From Paenibacillus timonensis (lineage in GTDB: Bacteria > Bacillota > Bacilli > Paenibacillales > Paenibacillaceae): a DNA stretch of 64,000 nucleotides. Made by a program: the position numbers and the translations under genes. Below are positions 25,060 through 34,007 of the stretch, piece by piece; position 1 is the first letter of the stretch; every line of letters starts with the position of its first letter. Under the pieces are notes generated by a model that made no database searches, was not told the origin of the DNA, and saw only the letters and a list, made by a program, of their open reading frames with translations. Location of the stretch: the NCBI RefSeq assembly GCF_009725205.1, contig NZ_WNZY01000002.1:124001-188000 (forward strand), in the 5' to 3' direction.

Positions 25060-27926
25060 AGCTGGAACGCATGCAGGTCAGCGGCTTTGGTCGCCTGAAC
25101 GGACTGGACGTAGAGCTTCCCGGTCAAGTGACGGTGTTGTACGGTCCCAACGAGGCGGGAAAAAGCACGCTCCTCGGTTTCGTTCGAGCGTTGTTGTTTG
25201 GCATTCCTTCTCGGGCATTGGCCGCCGAGCGTTATGAGCCGCTTCGGGGCGGAGCGCATGGCGGGGCGTTGACGGTCCTTGGCGATGACGGGGCCCGTTG
25301 GCTGATCGAGCGTTACGCGCAGCCGCCGGAGGGTCGGAATTTACCCGGTACACGCGGGGATCGGCTGCGGATCACGCGCAGCGATGCGAACGGGGAAGTG
25401 CGGGAAGCGACGCAGGAGGAGATGCAGCGAGAATTGCTCGGAGGCATGTCGAAAGCGATGTTCAAGCAGCTGTTTGCCGTGTCGTTGACCGAGCTGCAGG
25501 AAGTGGGAGCTTTGCAGTCGGAGGAGCTCAGCCGATACCTATTTCACGCGGGTATCGGCGGTGGGGCTGCGGTGCTGCGCGGGGAGAAAAGACTAGTCCA
25601 GGACATGGATAAGCTCTATCGGCCGCGCGGACGGACGCAGGAAATCGCCCAGCTCCTTCAAACGGTAGAGCGATTGGAGCGCGAGGCAGAGGCGGCTAAA
25701 GCGTTGCTGCCGCGGTACAACGACGTGCTGGAGGAGCTGGAGCGGCTGGCGGCGCAGCTGGCGGAAGCCGAAGCAGCCCGCACGGCGAGGGGCCGGGAAA
25801 CCGCCCGCCTGCAGAAGGCGGCGGCCAGCCGGGCCGATTGGCTGCAGCGCGAGGCCATCCGCGCGGAGCTGGCGGCGCTACCGACGGTCACCCGCTTCCC
25901 CGCGCAGGGGGCGGCGCGCTGGCAGGCGCTGCAAGCGGAGCGTGAGCGCCTGGCGCTGGAGCGCGGCGAATGGGCCCGGCGGCGGGAAGCGCTGCAGGCG
26001 GAGCTGGCGCGGCACCGCCCGGATGCGGCGGTGCTGGCGCAGGAGCCGGCGCTGCGGCAGCTGGCCGGCCGCCTGCCGGGCTACGAGGCCCGGCAGGGCG
26101 AGCTTGCGGAGCTGGCGGCGGAAGCGCTCCAGCTCGAGCGGCGGCTGGCCGAGTGCCTGCGCAGCATTAATCCGGCATGGGGCGCGGAGGAGCTGCGCGC
26201 TTTTGCCGGGACGGTAGGCGAACGGGAGAGTGTTCGCCGGTTTGCGGCGCGGTTTGCCGCGTACGACAAGGAGATGGAGCTGCTGCGGAGCGAGCGCTCC
26301 AAGCTGGAACGAGCTGCGGCAACCGCGGAGAAGACCGGCGCGGCGGCAGTCGCGCGGGTTGAGGCCAGCGCCGCGGAGGGGCGGCGGCAGTTCGCCATGC
26401 TCGTCCCGCAGCAGCCGGACGAAATCCGCGCGCTCTGGAGCGAGCTGCGCGGCGAGATGGACCGCTGGCGGGAGGGCGCGGGCCGGCAGGCATCCGAGCA
26501 ACGGGCGGCGGACGCCAGGGGCGGGGCCGCCCCTTCGTCCGGTCTGATGGACTGGGACGAAGAGGAGCGGCAGCTGCGCCGGCTGATGGAGGCGTGGCTG
26601 CTGTGGGATCAGCGCCACGCCGCGTTGGAGGGCCAGACGGACGTCGCCCTCCAACAGGCATCCGCAGTCCAGGACGAGCTTGCGGCTACCCAGCGCGAGT
26701 TGTCCCGGCGCGAAGCGGACTTTGACGAGCTGGCGAGAGAGTGGGAGGCCTGGTTGGTCGAGCGGAGATTGTCCGCTGATCTATCCCCGGAGGCAGCGTC
26801 GGACGTGTTCCGCTTGGCGGAGCAAGGGCGGGACGTGTTAACCCGGTTCGATGGACTGACGGCCAAGATGGCGGCCTTGCGGCAGGAAAACGAGCAGTTT
26901 GAGCAGGAATGCTTGGCCTATGGAAGCGAAGAGAAACCTGATCAGGCAGTTACGGTTCTGCGGGAAGCATTGGCCCGGCTGAACGGCGCCATCGAAGAGA
27001 AAAGCCGACTGGACCAGCTATCCGCCAAGCTGCAACCGCTGGAGGAAGAGGGGCAGCGCTTGGACGATCGCTTGCACCAGGTGCTTGAATCGGAGCAAGC
27101 TCTGCTCGCCGAAGCTGGCGCTGGAGATGGCGAGGAACTGCTGCGCCTGGACGCGGCGCGGGAACGGCGGGATGCTTTGGAACGCGATCTGCGTCAATTG
27201 GAATTGATGTTGTTCGCTGGACTTGACGAAGCCAAGCAAGCCGAGCTGGAGCGGCTTTTGCAAACGATGGAGGAATTAGAGCTCCGGCAGCAGTTGGAGA
27301 TGTCGGAGCAGGATTTGCAGCAAGCGGAAGTGTTGCTGGGGCAACTGCAGGAGAAGCGAGGACGTCTGCTGCAGGAGCAGGAAAATTTAGCAGTCCGCTG
27401 CCGGCGGGACGATCTCGTACAGCAGTTGGAGGAACAGCGGGCAGCCCTTAGCGACCGTCTCGATCAGTATGCGGTCATGGCCGTTTGCCATGAGCTGATC
27501 GGCCGTGCGCGCCGGGTGTATGAAGAAGAGCGACAGCCAGCGGTACTTCAGGCGGCTTCGGGGTACTTTGCTGAAATGACCGGCGGCACTTACCGGCGCA
27601 TCGTCATGAAAATGGGCACCCAGGAGCTGATGGCCGAGCATACGGAACTTGGGCCGCTCGAGAGCACGCTCCTCAGCCGGGGAACGGCGGAACAACTGTA
27701 CCTGGCGATGCGGTTGGCCTTGTCCGAAGCCGTGTCGGGGCAAGGTTCGCTGCCATTATTGCTGGACGATCTGTTCGTTAACTTCGACGAAGGCCGCCTT
27801 GAAGGGGCCTTGTCGGTACTGCGGAAGGTTGCCGATCGCCAGCAGATTATGATGATGACTTGCCACGAGCATGTCGTCCAGCGAGTTCAAACGCTGCTAC
27901 CGGCCGCGAACATCGTGCGGATGTAG
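25056..27926 (+). CDS. YhaN-type SMC-like ATPase (SbcC/Rad50-like)
   Basis: 956 aa. Walker A is GPNEAGKSTLLG near residue 31. A very long Ala/Glu/Arg-rich coiled coil runs over about residues 190-820. The C-terminal head has the ABC signature LLSRGTAEQLYLAMRLAL, Walker B LLLDDLFVNFDEGR and the switch His in MMTCHEH. The coiled-coil part (about 25.7-26.7 kb) is strikingly GC-rich, producing many spurious frames. It is translationally coupled to the nuclease gene. No CxxC zinc hook is visible in the coil, unlike Rad50. Confidence 0.87.
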   Translation: MKLERMQVSGFGRLNGLDVELPGQVTVLYGPNEAGKSTLLGFVRALLFGIPSRALAAERYEPLRGGAHGGALTVLGDDGARWLIERYAQPPEGRNLPGTRGDRLRITRSDANGEVREATQEEMQRELLGGMSKAMFKQLFAVSLTELQEVGALQSEELSRYLFHAGIGGGAAVLRGEKRLVQDMDKLYRPRGRTQEIAQLLQTVERLEREAEAAKALLPRYNDVLEELERLAAQLAEAEAARTARGRETARLQKAAASRADWLQREAIRAELAALPTVTRFPAQGAARWQALQAERERLALERGEWARRREALQAELARHRPDAAVLAQEPALRQLAGRLPGYEARQGELAELAAEALQLERRLAECLRSINPAWGAEELRAFAGTVGERESVRRFAARFAAYDKEMELLRSERSKLERAAATAEKTGAAAVARVEASAAEGRRQFAMLVPQQPDEIRALWSELRGEMDRWREGAGRQASEQRAADARGGAAPSSGLMDWDEEERQLRRLMEAWLLWDQRHAALEGQTDVALQQASAVQDELAATQRELSRREADFDELAREWEAWLVERRLSADLSPEAASDVFRLAEQGRDVLTRFDGLTAKMAALRQENEQFEQECLAYGSEEKPDQAVTVLREALARLNGAIEEKSRLDQLSAKLQPLEEEGQRLDDRLHQVLESEQALLAEAGAGDGEELLRLDAARERRDALERDLRQLELMLFAGLDEAKQAELERLLQTMEELELRQQLEMSEQDLQQAEVLLGQLQEKRGRLLQEQENLAVRCRRDDLVQQLEEQRAALSDRLDQYAVMAVCHELIGRARRVYEEERQPAVLQAASGYFAEMTGGTYRRIVMKMGTQELMAEHTELGPLESTLLSRGTAEQLYLAMRLALSEAVSGQGSLPLLLDDLFVNFDEGRLEGALSVLRKVADRQQIMMMTCHEHVVQRVQTLLPAANIVRM

Positions 27927-27959
27927 GAGATACACACAGGGAGACGTGGTTGCCAGAAG

Positions 27960-27994
27960 ACCCTCGGGGCTTAGCCTCTGGGGGTTTCTTTTTG
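27960..27994 (+). terminator. Terminator of the YhaN gene
   Basis: The CCCTCGGGGC/GCCTCTGGGGG imperfect stem with GU pairs is followed by TTTCTTTTT. It overlaps the 3' end of the convergent YkvI gene. Confidence 0.55.
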
Positions 27995-29017
27995 CCGATA
28001 TAAGCCCAGCATCAGCGCCCATAACAAACTGAACAAGCCAAACACAGGATACAGCACGGACAGTAGGGAACTAAAGCCAAACTGGCTGGTGATATAACAG
28101 ATAAACAAAATCGTGACCGATATCAGCATGGGGGGCACCTTGATCCGCTGCTGCAGCTGGAGGGTCACGCCATAAACATCGGCGACGAAGGTACTGAAGA
28201 TTTCCATGAAAATAAGCAGGACATAGATCAGCTGGATGGTTGTCCCGAGCTGCTGAGCGATGCTGCCCATTGGGATTTCATATTGTACGATCCCTGGCAT
28301 GTAGGCCGACAAAGCAAAATGACCGGCCATTAACATAAAACCAACCCCCAGACCGCCGAGAACGCCGCCCAGAACAATGACGCGACGGCTTTCGGTGTGG
28401 CTGCCGATGGGCACGAGCACTGCTTGGGCCATCGACAGGTTGAACGCGGCATACATCAACGGCGCCGCCCAGGCGGCGATCAGCGCGGAGTCGGTCTCCA
28501 TCGTCAGAAAACGGGTTGCTCCCGGGGTACCGGCGGTATTTGATATGATCGCAAGTGACAGGATTAACATCATCGGCACAACGATGGAGTTCAGCTGCAG
28601 CACCCCGTTTATCCCTCGTCCCAACAGTAAATAGGTGAAAATCAGGGTGATCCATAGGCCTGTCTGATAATGAAGCCCCAAATGCTCCATAAAGACGGAG
28701 CCGGCTCCCGCGAGCATCACGCTGTTAACGCCGATCAACACGATCAAAGTGAACAAACTCAATGCCCGGCCAATCCTTTCGCCGAAGAGACGGCGGTTCA
28801 GGTCCTCGTAGGAAGCGGCTTTGATGTCGCGGGCGAGCAGCATCATTTTAGTTCCGAGCCATACGAACAGCACTGTCGACAATAGGATCGTCAAGACGCC
28901 CCATTTGCCGTACCGGGTGAAAAACTGGAGAATTTCCTGTCCCGTCGCAAAACCGGCGCCAACGACGGTGCCGATATAGGTAAAAGCGATCTGCAGAACT
29001 TTTACGGCATTTTTCAT
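27971..29017 (-). CDS. YkvI-family membrane transporter-like protein
   Basis: A 348-aa integral membrane protein with about ten helices. It opens with QIAFTYIGTVVGAGFATGQEIL, of which GAGFATGQE is the unwound-helix motif of LeuT/APC-fold transporters found in the YkvI family. The substrate is unknown. The start at 29017 follows GGGGGG at 6 nt; the longer reading to 29071 has no site. Three copies of a 184-bp repeat lie just upstream. Confidence 0.8.
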   Translation of the reverse strand: MKNAVKVLQIAFTYIGTVVGAGFATGQEILQFFTRYGKWGVLTILLSTVLFVWLGTKMMLLARDIKAASYEDLNRRLFGERIGRALSLFTLIVLIGVNSVMLAGAGSVFMEHLGLHYQTGLWITLIFTYLLLGRGINGVLQLNSIVVPMMLILSLAIISNTAGTPGATRFLTMETDSALIAAWAAPLMYAAFNLSMAQAVLVPIGSHTESRRVIVLGGVLGGLGVGFMLMAGHFALSAYMPGIVQYEIPMGSIAQQLGTTIQLIYVLLIFMEIFSTFVADVYGVTLQLQQRIKVPPMLISVTILFICYITSQFGFSSLLSVLYPVFGLFSLLWALMLGLYRQKETPRG

Positions 29018-29092
29018 GGTTTTCCCCCCGGTTCTTGTGCTATATATAGTACAGGGTATGTTGTCCAACAACGGGACATGACTTAAACCTAA

Positions 29093-29700
29093 TGATGAGG
29101 TCGTCCAAAAAGTCGTCTTTCGATCACGAAGTGGAATAAAGGAGCTAACTCGACGTCGAATCTAGAATTCAGCCGGGCCTTCCGTTGCTCACGTAGGTCT
29201 GCCTACGCTCTGCTACTCAGTCCCTGGCTTCATCCAACCTTCTCGATGCTCGAAAGCCACCTTTTTGGACCTCTATTGATGAGGTCGTCCCAAAAGTCGT
29301 CTTTCGATCACGAAGTGGAATAAAGGAGCTAACTCGACGTCGAATCTAGAATTCAGCCGGGCCTTCCGTTGCTCACGTAGGTCTGCCTACGCTCTGCTAC
29401 TCAGTCCCTGGCTTCATCCAACCTTCTCGATGCTCGAAAGCCGCCTTTTTGGACCTCTATTGAAGAGGTCGTCCAAAAAGTCTTCTTTCGATCACGAAGT
29501 GGAATAAAGGAGCTAACTCGACGTCGAATCTTGAATTCAGCCGGGCCTTCCGTTGCTCACGTAGGTCTGCCTACGCTCTGCTACTCAGTCCCTGGCTTCA
29601 TCCAACCTTCTCGATGCTCGAAAGCCGCCTTTTTGGACCTCTATTGAACCGGTCGTCCAAAAAGTCGTCTTTCGATCACGAAGTGGAATCATGGAGTTCG
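29093..29700. repeat. 184-bp tandem repeat, three copies plus a partial fourth
   Basis: Units start at 29093, 29277, 29461 and 29645, exactly 184 bp apart and nearly identical; the fourth diverges after about 50 bp. Each unit starts GAGGTCGTCCAAAAAG and ends CTTTTTGGACCTC, so its ends are inverted. Each contains an inner hairpin CGTAGG-TCTG-CCTACG (29202-29217 in unit 1). A diverged inverted copy lies at 41901-42075. No open frame is supported. MITE-like or structured-RNA origin are both possible. Confidence 0.8.
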
Positions 29701-29706
29701 TCAACC

Positions 29707-29839
29707 TAACGGAACCCAGAGACGTTATTGACCGGAGAATAGGCGGATTCACATTCTAACGGAACGAGGAGATCCTATTTGGGGGATTTCTTGCTCGTTG
29801 ACCGTTAAAATGGCCTAATAAGGTCTCTGTGTTCCGTTA
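29707..29839. repeat. Imperfect inverted repeat with TAACGGAAC ends
   Basis: 29707-29729 (TAACGGAACCCAGAGACG plus TTATT) pairs with the reverse complement at 29817-29839 with few mismatches. Another TAACGGAAC lies inside (29759) and TTCCGTTA recurs near 29889. It fills most of the gap between the 184-bp repeats and xpt; no gene is visible and no purine riboswitch was recognised in front of xpt. Confidence 0.55.
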
Positions 29840-29988
29840 CAGCGGGAAATATCCGGGAAATGTGCAAATAAGGGCGTTACGTTCCGTTACGCTCCGCTCC
29901 GCTCCGCCGCATGTTTACCCAAACCTCAGGAACACTTGAAACAGACTTTTGAACGGAAATATTGATCTTGATCTGTGGAGGAAATCAT

Positions 29989-30561
29989 ATGGAGTTATTA
30001 AAACAAAAGATCGTAGAGCAAGGGGTTATCGTCTCAGACCAAGTGCTGAAGCTTGACGGATTGCTTAACCATCAGGTCGATCCGCAACTGACGATGCAGA
30101 TGGGCAAGGAATTCGCCAAACGGTTTGGCGATCAAGGGGTTACCCGCGTCATCACCGTCGAGTCGTCGGGGATCGCCGTGGCGTTCGCCACCGCTTATGA
30201 GCTGGGTGTGCCGCTCGTGTTCGCGCGGCGGAAGAAGACGTTGCTTGCCGAGCCGGACATGCTGTGCGAGCGGGTGCCCTCGTTTACGAAAGGCATCGTC
30301 ACGGATATTCTGGTATCGCGTGATTTCCTTGGGGAGAAGGATCGAGTGCTGTTTATCGACGATATTATCGCCAACGGTGACGCCGCTCGGGGATTGATCC
30401 GAATCATCGCCCGATCCGGCGCGGAACTGGTGGGAGCAGGAATCGTCATCGAGAAATGCTTTCAACCCGGCGCTCAAGCGATTCGCGAGCAAGGCATTCG
30501 GCTTGAAACACTGGCGCGTATCGCATCTCTGGAAGGCGGCCGGATTACATTCGTTGACTAG
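29989..30561 (+). CDS. xpt: Xanthine phosphoribosyltransferase
   Basis: Salvages xanthine to XMP with PRPP in the cytoplasm. 190 aa, the usual Xpt length. The PRPP loop VLFIDDIIANGDAARG lies near residues 124-139, and VESSGIAVAFATA and FARRKKT are typical of the Xpt subgroup. GGAGG precedes the ATG at 29989, so the longer reading from 29962 is dropped. In B. subtilis xpt is followed by pbuX and led by a guanine riboswitch; neither is seen here. Confidence 0.92.
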   Translation: MELLKQKIVEQGVIVSDQVLKLDGLLNHQVDPQLTMQMGKEFAKRFGDQGVTRVITVESSGIAVAFATAYELGVPLVFARRKKTLLAEPDMLCERVPSFTKGIVTDILVSRDFLGEKDRVLFIDDIIANGDAARGLIRIIARSGAELVGAGIVIEKCFQPGAQAIREQGIRLETLARIASLEGGRITFVD

Positions 30562-30604
30562 GACAAACGAATGAAGAAAAACCAGCCAAATTTCGGTTAA
30601 TCCT

Positions 30605-30632
30605 TTGCAGGCCCCCTTTTTTTCGCTATAAT
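30605..30632 (+). promoter_or_regulatory. Putative promoter of the 110-aa gene
   Basis: TTGCAG (30605-30610), 16 nt, TATAAT (30627-30632), 30 nt before the ATG. Confidence 0.5.
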
Positions 30633-30662
30633 GAGGATTACTAGGGAGAGGAGGCTTAAAGA

Positions 30663-30995
30663 ATGGGGAAAGAATTGGCAGTAGACGCGGAGTTTTTTCT
30701 TTCGAAATTGTCCGAAGCGAAGGTTACTTTTGAACGTGCCCTGGATTGCAAACATACCGAGTTTGATGACCTTTATCCCTATATGCTTGAACATCCTCAG
30801 TTTTTCTGGTACAAACGCTATGTAGCATGGTCGCAATTGTTGACGATAGCCGGGCTGTGCCAAGAGCTTGATGTACCCTGGAAGGAAGAGTTCAGTCCGC
30901 AACAGGTAGGGTATTTGGAACAGAGAGTTATGTCGGCGAAAGTGCTTGATTTCTGGTTCGAAACGAATGACAGCCGAGAACATGCTTCTCGATAA
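30663..30995 (+). CDS. Hypothetical protein, 110 aa
   Basis: Soluble, mostly helical by composition and rich in aromatics (HPQFFWYKRYVAWSQLL). It has no signal peptide or membrane segment. GGAGAGGAGGC sits upstream of the ATG, and a good promoter and terminator frame it as a single-gene unit. I do not recognise the family. Confidence 0.65.
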   Translation: MGKELAVDAEFFLSKLSEAKVTFERALDCKHTEFDDLYPYMLEHPQFFWYKRYVAWSQLLTIAGLCQELDVPWKEEFSPQQVGYLEQRVMSAKVLDFWFETNDSREHASR

Positions 30996-31079
30996 GAGGG
31001 AACTGTACGGTTTCCGTATGCGGCCAGACCTAGATCCGGTACCGCACCGGTTGCTTTAGGCATCCAAAAGTCATCACGA

Positions 31080-31112
31080 AGTCCCGCTGGTTCGCCGGCG
31101 GGGCTTTTTTTG
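31080..31112 (+). terminator. Terminator after the 110-aa gene
   Basis: CCCGCTGG-TTCG-CCGGCGGG stem with a stable tetraloop followed by C and seven T. Confidence 0.85.
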
Positions 31113-31184
31113 CACGGAGCAGGCTCATCATGGACCTAACCCCCAACTATTGTATAATGAAATCCAGGAGGTGGACGTATTCGT

Positions 31185-31400
31185 ATGATTTCAGACGAAA
31201 CATTGGACCAATACCGGCTGTCCGGAGAAAAGGTTCGGGTTGTACGCGACGGTATTCCGGAGAACGACGTGCGGGGGATTGTAGTGGCCTGGGACGACAC
31301 GCATGTGTTAATCCGCAAACCGAACCGCAACGTGGTCAAGCTCGATCGTAATTACATTTACCAACCTGCGAAGGAGCCTCGGATTTCGCCGGTGGATTAA
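31185..31400 (+). CDS. Hypothetical protein, 71 aa
   Basis: A small beta-rich basic protein: SGEKVRVVRDGIPENDVRG followed by VVAWDDTHVLIRKPNRN, a pattern like a small SH3/Sm-type barrel. AGGAGGTGG is 11 nt upstream and a TATAAT lies at 31153-31158. A nucleic-acid-binding or ribosome-linked role is only a guess from the barrel-like strand pattern. Confidence 0.65.
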   Translation: MISDETLDQYRLSGEKVRVVRDGIPENDVRGIVVAWDDTHVLIRKPNRNVVKLDRNYIYQPAKEPRISPVD

Positions 31401-31466
31401 GCATATTTTTGACCGGGCGGGACATCGTATAAGTGCGGGTACAATAGCTAGGAAAGGATGTTTCGC

Positions 31467-31811
31467 ATGTCGCAGGTCAGCGAGAAAATACGAGCTTACA
31501 AGGACGAAATTAACCGATTCGGGGAAGCCCTGCCGAAGGTAACCGAAGCGTACCATACGTTTACCGGCGAAAGCCTCTCGAGTGGTACACTGGATGCTAA
31601 GACGAAGCAGTTGATTGCCCTTGGGGTCGCGCTTTCGACGAACAACGAAATTTGCACGTTCTACCATGCCGAGGAGGCGAAGTCCAAGGGGGCGACCGAT
31701 GCGGAGATTCTCGAGACGGTCGCCGTCGCTTCGGCTGCCTTGGCCGGGAATGCGTTATCCCAAGGCGTCACTCGGGTGCAGGAAGCGTTGAGCGTCCCGC
31801 CAGTTCAATAG
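31467..31811 (+). CDS. Carboxymuconolactone decarboxylase (AhpD-like) family protein
   Basis: 114 aa, all helical. The family core is LDAKTKQLIALGVALS followed by NNEICTFYHAEEAKSKG. Active AhpD-type members have CxxC plus His; here only one cysteine is present (ICTFYH), so a disulfide-based peroxidase cycle looks unlikely. AAAGGA precedes the ATG at 31467 at 8-9 nt. A terminator follows. Confidence 0.82.
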   Translation: MSQVSEKIRAYKDEINRFGEALPKVTEAYHTFTGESLSSGTLDAKTKQLIALGVALSTNNEICTFYHAEEAKSKGATDAEILETVAVASAALAGNALSQGVTRVQEALSVPPVQ

Positions 31812-31826
31812 ATTTATCCAGAGAAG

Positions 31827-31865
31827 GGAACCTTAAGGAAGCGGATGCGCCTTGAGGTTCCTTTT
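31827..31865 (+). terminator. Terminator after the CMD-family gene
   Basis: GGAACCTTAAGG / CCTTGAGGTTCC with an 11-nt loop, then TTTTG. It overlaps the 3' end of the convergent 142-aa gene. Confidence 0.7.
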
Positions 31866-32261
31866 GTCTGTTCGCTCCCGGGGTGAGCTAGGCGCTGGGG
31901 TACTGCCAGTCAAATATGCGCGCATCCGGGAGGACACCTCCCTTTGTAGGCCAGCCCACAATATCCGCATCTTCCCGTGATACCCTCGGCAGCGGTATTC
32001 GGCCTGAATCCCGTTCTCATCCTGGTGGATCCGCTCGATTTCGATGTTCCGCTCGCGGAATTTACCGTGTATTTCCGATAGAACAAGCGCAACGCGACGT
32101 TCGCCGCCGCGGATGAGGTCGACGTAAGCTTCGGGGCTCTTCAGCAGCCCGCTTTGTTCGAGAATTCGGGCATCGCGTTGAAACACTTTTTGCAAAAAAC
32201 CAAGCAGTAACGCGCTCTTAATGAGGGATAGTTCCTCTTCCTTAATGCCGGGAACGGCCAT
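31833..32261 (-). CDS. Unknown 142-aa protein with a LexA-like box on its promoter
   Basis: Not recognised. It is soluble, without signal or membrane segments. The first half is helical (ELSLIKSALLLGFLQKVFQR), the second half beta-like with IEIERIHQDENGIQAEYRCRG and a single Cys, and the basic tail ends RTDKRNLKAHPLP. GAGGTG lies 7 nt before the ATG. The promoter TTGATT-18-TATGAT is overlapped at its start site by AGAACATAAGTTCG, so DNA-damage induction is a reasonable inference. Its 3' end runs through the convergent neighbour's terminator. Confidence 0.7.
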   Translation of the reverse strand: MAVPGIKEEELSLIKSALLLGFLQKVFQRDARILEQSGLLKSPEAYVDLIRGGERRVALVLSEIHGKFRERNIEIERIHQDENGIQAEYRCRGYHGKMRILWAGLQREVSSRMRAYLTGSTPAPSSPRERTDKRNLKAHPLP

Positions 32262-32280
32262 AGGTCAACACCTCTTTATA

Positions 32281-32325
32281 CGAACTTATGTTCTTATCAT
32301 ACCCCAGGCTCGTGTTTTTAATCAA
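32281..32325 (-). promoter_or_regulatory. Promoter with LexA-like (SOS) box
   Basis: Minus strand: -35 TTGATT (32320-32325), 18 nt, -10 TATGAT (32296-32301), then AGAACATAAGTTCG (32281-32294) starting 1 nt after the -10. The core GAAC-N4-GTTC is intact and GAACATAAGTTC differs by one base from the canonical GAACATATGTTC. Confidence 0.65.
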
Positions 32326-32348
32326 GGGTGTATCGTGAAAGTTTTACA

Positions 32349-32394
32349 TTGACTTCTCTATGCAGCGCATGGTATGATCTATCTTGTCGCTGCA
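32349..32394 (+). promoter_or_regulatory. tRNA-Leu promoter inside an inverted repeat
   Basis: TTGACT (32349-32354), 18 nt, TATGAT (32373-32378). The -10 lies in the 20-nt centre of a dyad TGCAGCG (32361-32367) / CGCTGCA (32388-32394). The second tRNA-Leu promoter has the same layout with changed arms. Confidence 0.6.
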
Positions 32395-32423
32395 AAATAT
32401 GATTTTTGCACGATAACCATTTT

Positions 32424-32508
<85 letters not shown>

Positions 32509-32524
32509 TCGATTTATCCATAGA

Positions 32525-32564
32525 AAGCTCTTGATTCGCCTACGGCGAATCAAGAGCTTTTTTG
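32525..32564 (+). terminator. tRNA-Leu terminator
   Basis: AAGCTCTTGATTCGCC / GGCGAATCAAGAGCTT, a 16-bp perfect stem with a TAC-type loop, followed by a T-run. Confidence 0.85.
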
Positions 32565-32587
32565 TTTTTTGTACGTAGCGGATCTCG

Positions 32588-32639
32588 TTGACAAAAGTTG
32601 AAGGCTGAACTAATATCAACTTAACTTAAACGATTAAGT
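32588..32639 (+). promoter_or_regulatory. Esterase promoter with LacI-type operator
   Basis: A near-consensus promoter TTGACA (32588-32593), 17 nt, TAATAT (32611-32616). The start site is covered by ACTTAAACGATTAAGT (32624-32639), a 6+4+6 palindrome with the central CG of LacI-family operators. The downstream LacI-type gene is the likely repressor. Confidence 0.65.
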
Positions 32640-32669
32640 GGAATTGACCCATAGGAGGATGGTTATCGA

Positions 32670-34007
32670 ATGAGCGCCGAAATCATCACACTTTCCAACG
32701 TTTACTCCAAGCTGTTGAACAACAAACGGGATATTTACGTCTATTTGCCTCCTTCTTATGAAGAAGCAGTGAATCGCCGGTATCCGGTGCTTTATGCACA
32801 GGACGGACAGCATATGTTTGCATCGGATGGGATGGGCGGCTCGTGGGAGATGCATTTGACGGCAGATCGGCTAAGTAGGAAAGGCCAAATGAGAGAAGTG
32901 ATTATCGTAGCCGTCTCCTCGATTTCGGATCAACGGGCATCCGAATATTTTCACGAGCATCCGAGCGTAAGCGAAGCGTTCCACGCATCCTGCAAGGGTG
33001 AGCTGTACGAACGGTTTCTCATTGAGGAATTGAAACCGATGATCGACGGCAGATTTCGCACTTTGAAGGACCGGGAGCATACCGCATTAATCGGTTCGTC
33101 CGCGGGCGGAATTGTCTCGTATCATATTGCGTTTCGCAGACCGGACGTCTTTGGTCAGGTAGCAATCATGTCGCCATTCCTGGTGCATACGGTGGTGAAT
33201 GAACAAGGAGATGGTACGAACAAACAGGAACCGTTGCGTGAACAAAAACTATATCACTCCTACCCGGTTAAGCCGGCGGAGCTGCGGGTTTGGGTCGATG
33301 TCGGCGGAGCGGAAGGGCTAATCATGCCCCGACATGTACGGGCATTCGTCGACGAACTGATCGAGGTCGGCTTTAAGCCAGGCGAAGATCTGATGTTCTT
33401 GCTCGATGAGACGGCTGGCCATTCCCAGGCGGATTGGGCGGGGCGGTTGCATTGCCCGTTGTTGTATCTGTTCGGCGAGATTGGACGTCCTCATAACCTG
33501 CAATTGGCTGCTACAGGGACAATCGGGCTGCAGGGCTTCCAAGGGCAGTTGAACCCGAAGGTGACTTACGACACCGGCTTCCAAATGAATTTGCTGGCAG
33601 CCGACTATACGGTGGATCGTCCGGAGGTTTTAACGGTTGACTCTAACGGCAGGGTCACTCCGCGAATCGAAGGGACGGCCAAGGTGGCGGTACGTTATCG
33701 TGACCTTACCGGATCGACGAGCTTCGAGATCGTCCCGGAATTGCCAGATGACGTGCGGGTTGAAATCAGCGTGACTGTACCGCCGACAACTCCGACAGAC
33801 GCTCGAATCCATGCAGGATTCGAAATTCCGAAAGTTCGGGATGGCTTTTATCAGGGATGTTTTTTGCTGCCAAGAGATTTGGCATTTGATGTGAAGGTAT
33901 CAAGGGGCTTTGGTTTTCATGAACGAAGAGACACGAATAGACGGTTTAATACCTCGACGCCGGTTCGCCTTCAGTTCATCGTAGAGGAGTGGGAGGACTT
34001 CCTGTGA
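32670..34007 (+). CDS. Putative esterase with C-terminal Ig-like domain
   Basis: 445 aa. The alpha/beta-hydrolase part is of the Fes/D family (enterochelin-esterase-like): RDIYVYLPPSYEE at the start, nucleophile elbow GSSAGG near residue 150, likely catalytic His in DETAGHSQADW. After about residue 285 follows a BIG2-like domain (VTYDTGFQMNLLAADYTVD, VDSNGRVTPRIEGTAKVAV) and a beta tail. There is no signal peptide although such domains usually occur in exported proteins. It is translationally coupled to a LacI-type repressor. The substrate is unknown. Confidence 0.78.
   Translation: MSAEIITLSNVYSKLLNNKRDIYVYLPPSYEEAVNRRYPVLYAQDGQHMFASDGMGGSWEMHLTADRLSRKGQMREVIIVAVSSISDQRASEYFHEHPSVSEAFHASCKGELYERFLIEELKPMIDGRFRTLKDREHTALIGSSAGGIVSYHIAFRRPDVFGQVAIMSPFLVHTVVNEQGDGTNKQEPLREQKLYHSYPVKPAELRVWVDVGGAEGLIMPRHVRAFVDELIEVGFKPGEDLMFLLDETAGHSQADWAGRLHCPLLYLFGEIGRPHNLQLAATGTIGLQGFQGQLNPKVTYDTGFQMNLLAADYTVDRPEVLTVDSNGRVTPRIEGTAKVAVRYRDLTGSTSFEIVPELPDDVRVEISVTVPPTTPTDARIHAGFEIPKVRDGFYQGCFLLPRDLAFDVKVSRGFGFHERRDTNRRFNTSTPVRLQFIVEEWEDFL

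Noticed and set aside
25658..26661. Several long open frames antisense to, or in other frames of, the YhaN gene
   Set aside because: They come from the GC-rich Ala/Arg/Glu coiled-coil coding region; none has a ribosome site or a recognisable product, and the sense frame has complete ATPase motifs.
29093..29700. A CRISPR or satellite with coding capacity
   Set aside because: The units are 184 bp, abut directly without spacers and contain no supported frame.
29840..29988. A purine riboswitch before xpt
   Set aside because: The leader is short and repeat-derived; I could not find the paired P1-P3 pattern or the conserved loop sequences.
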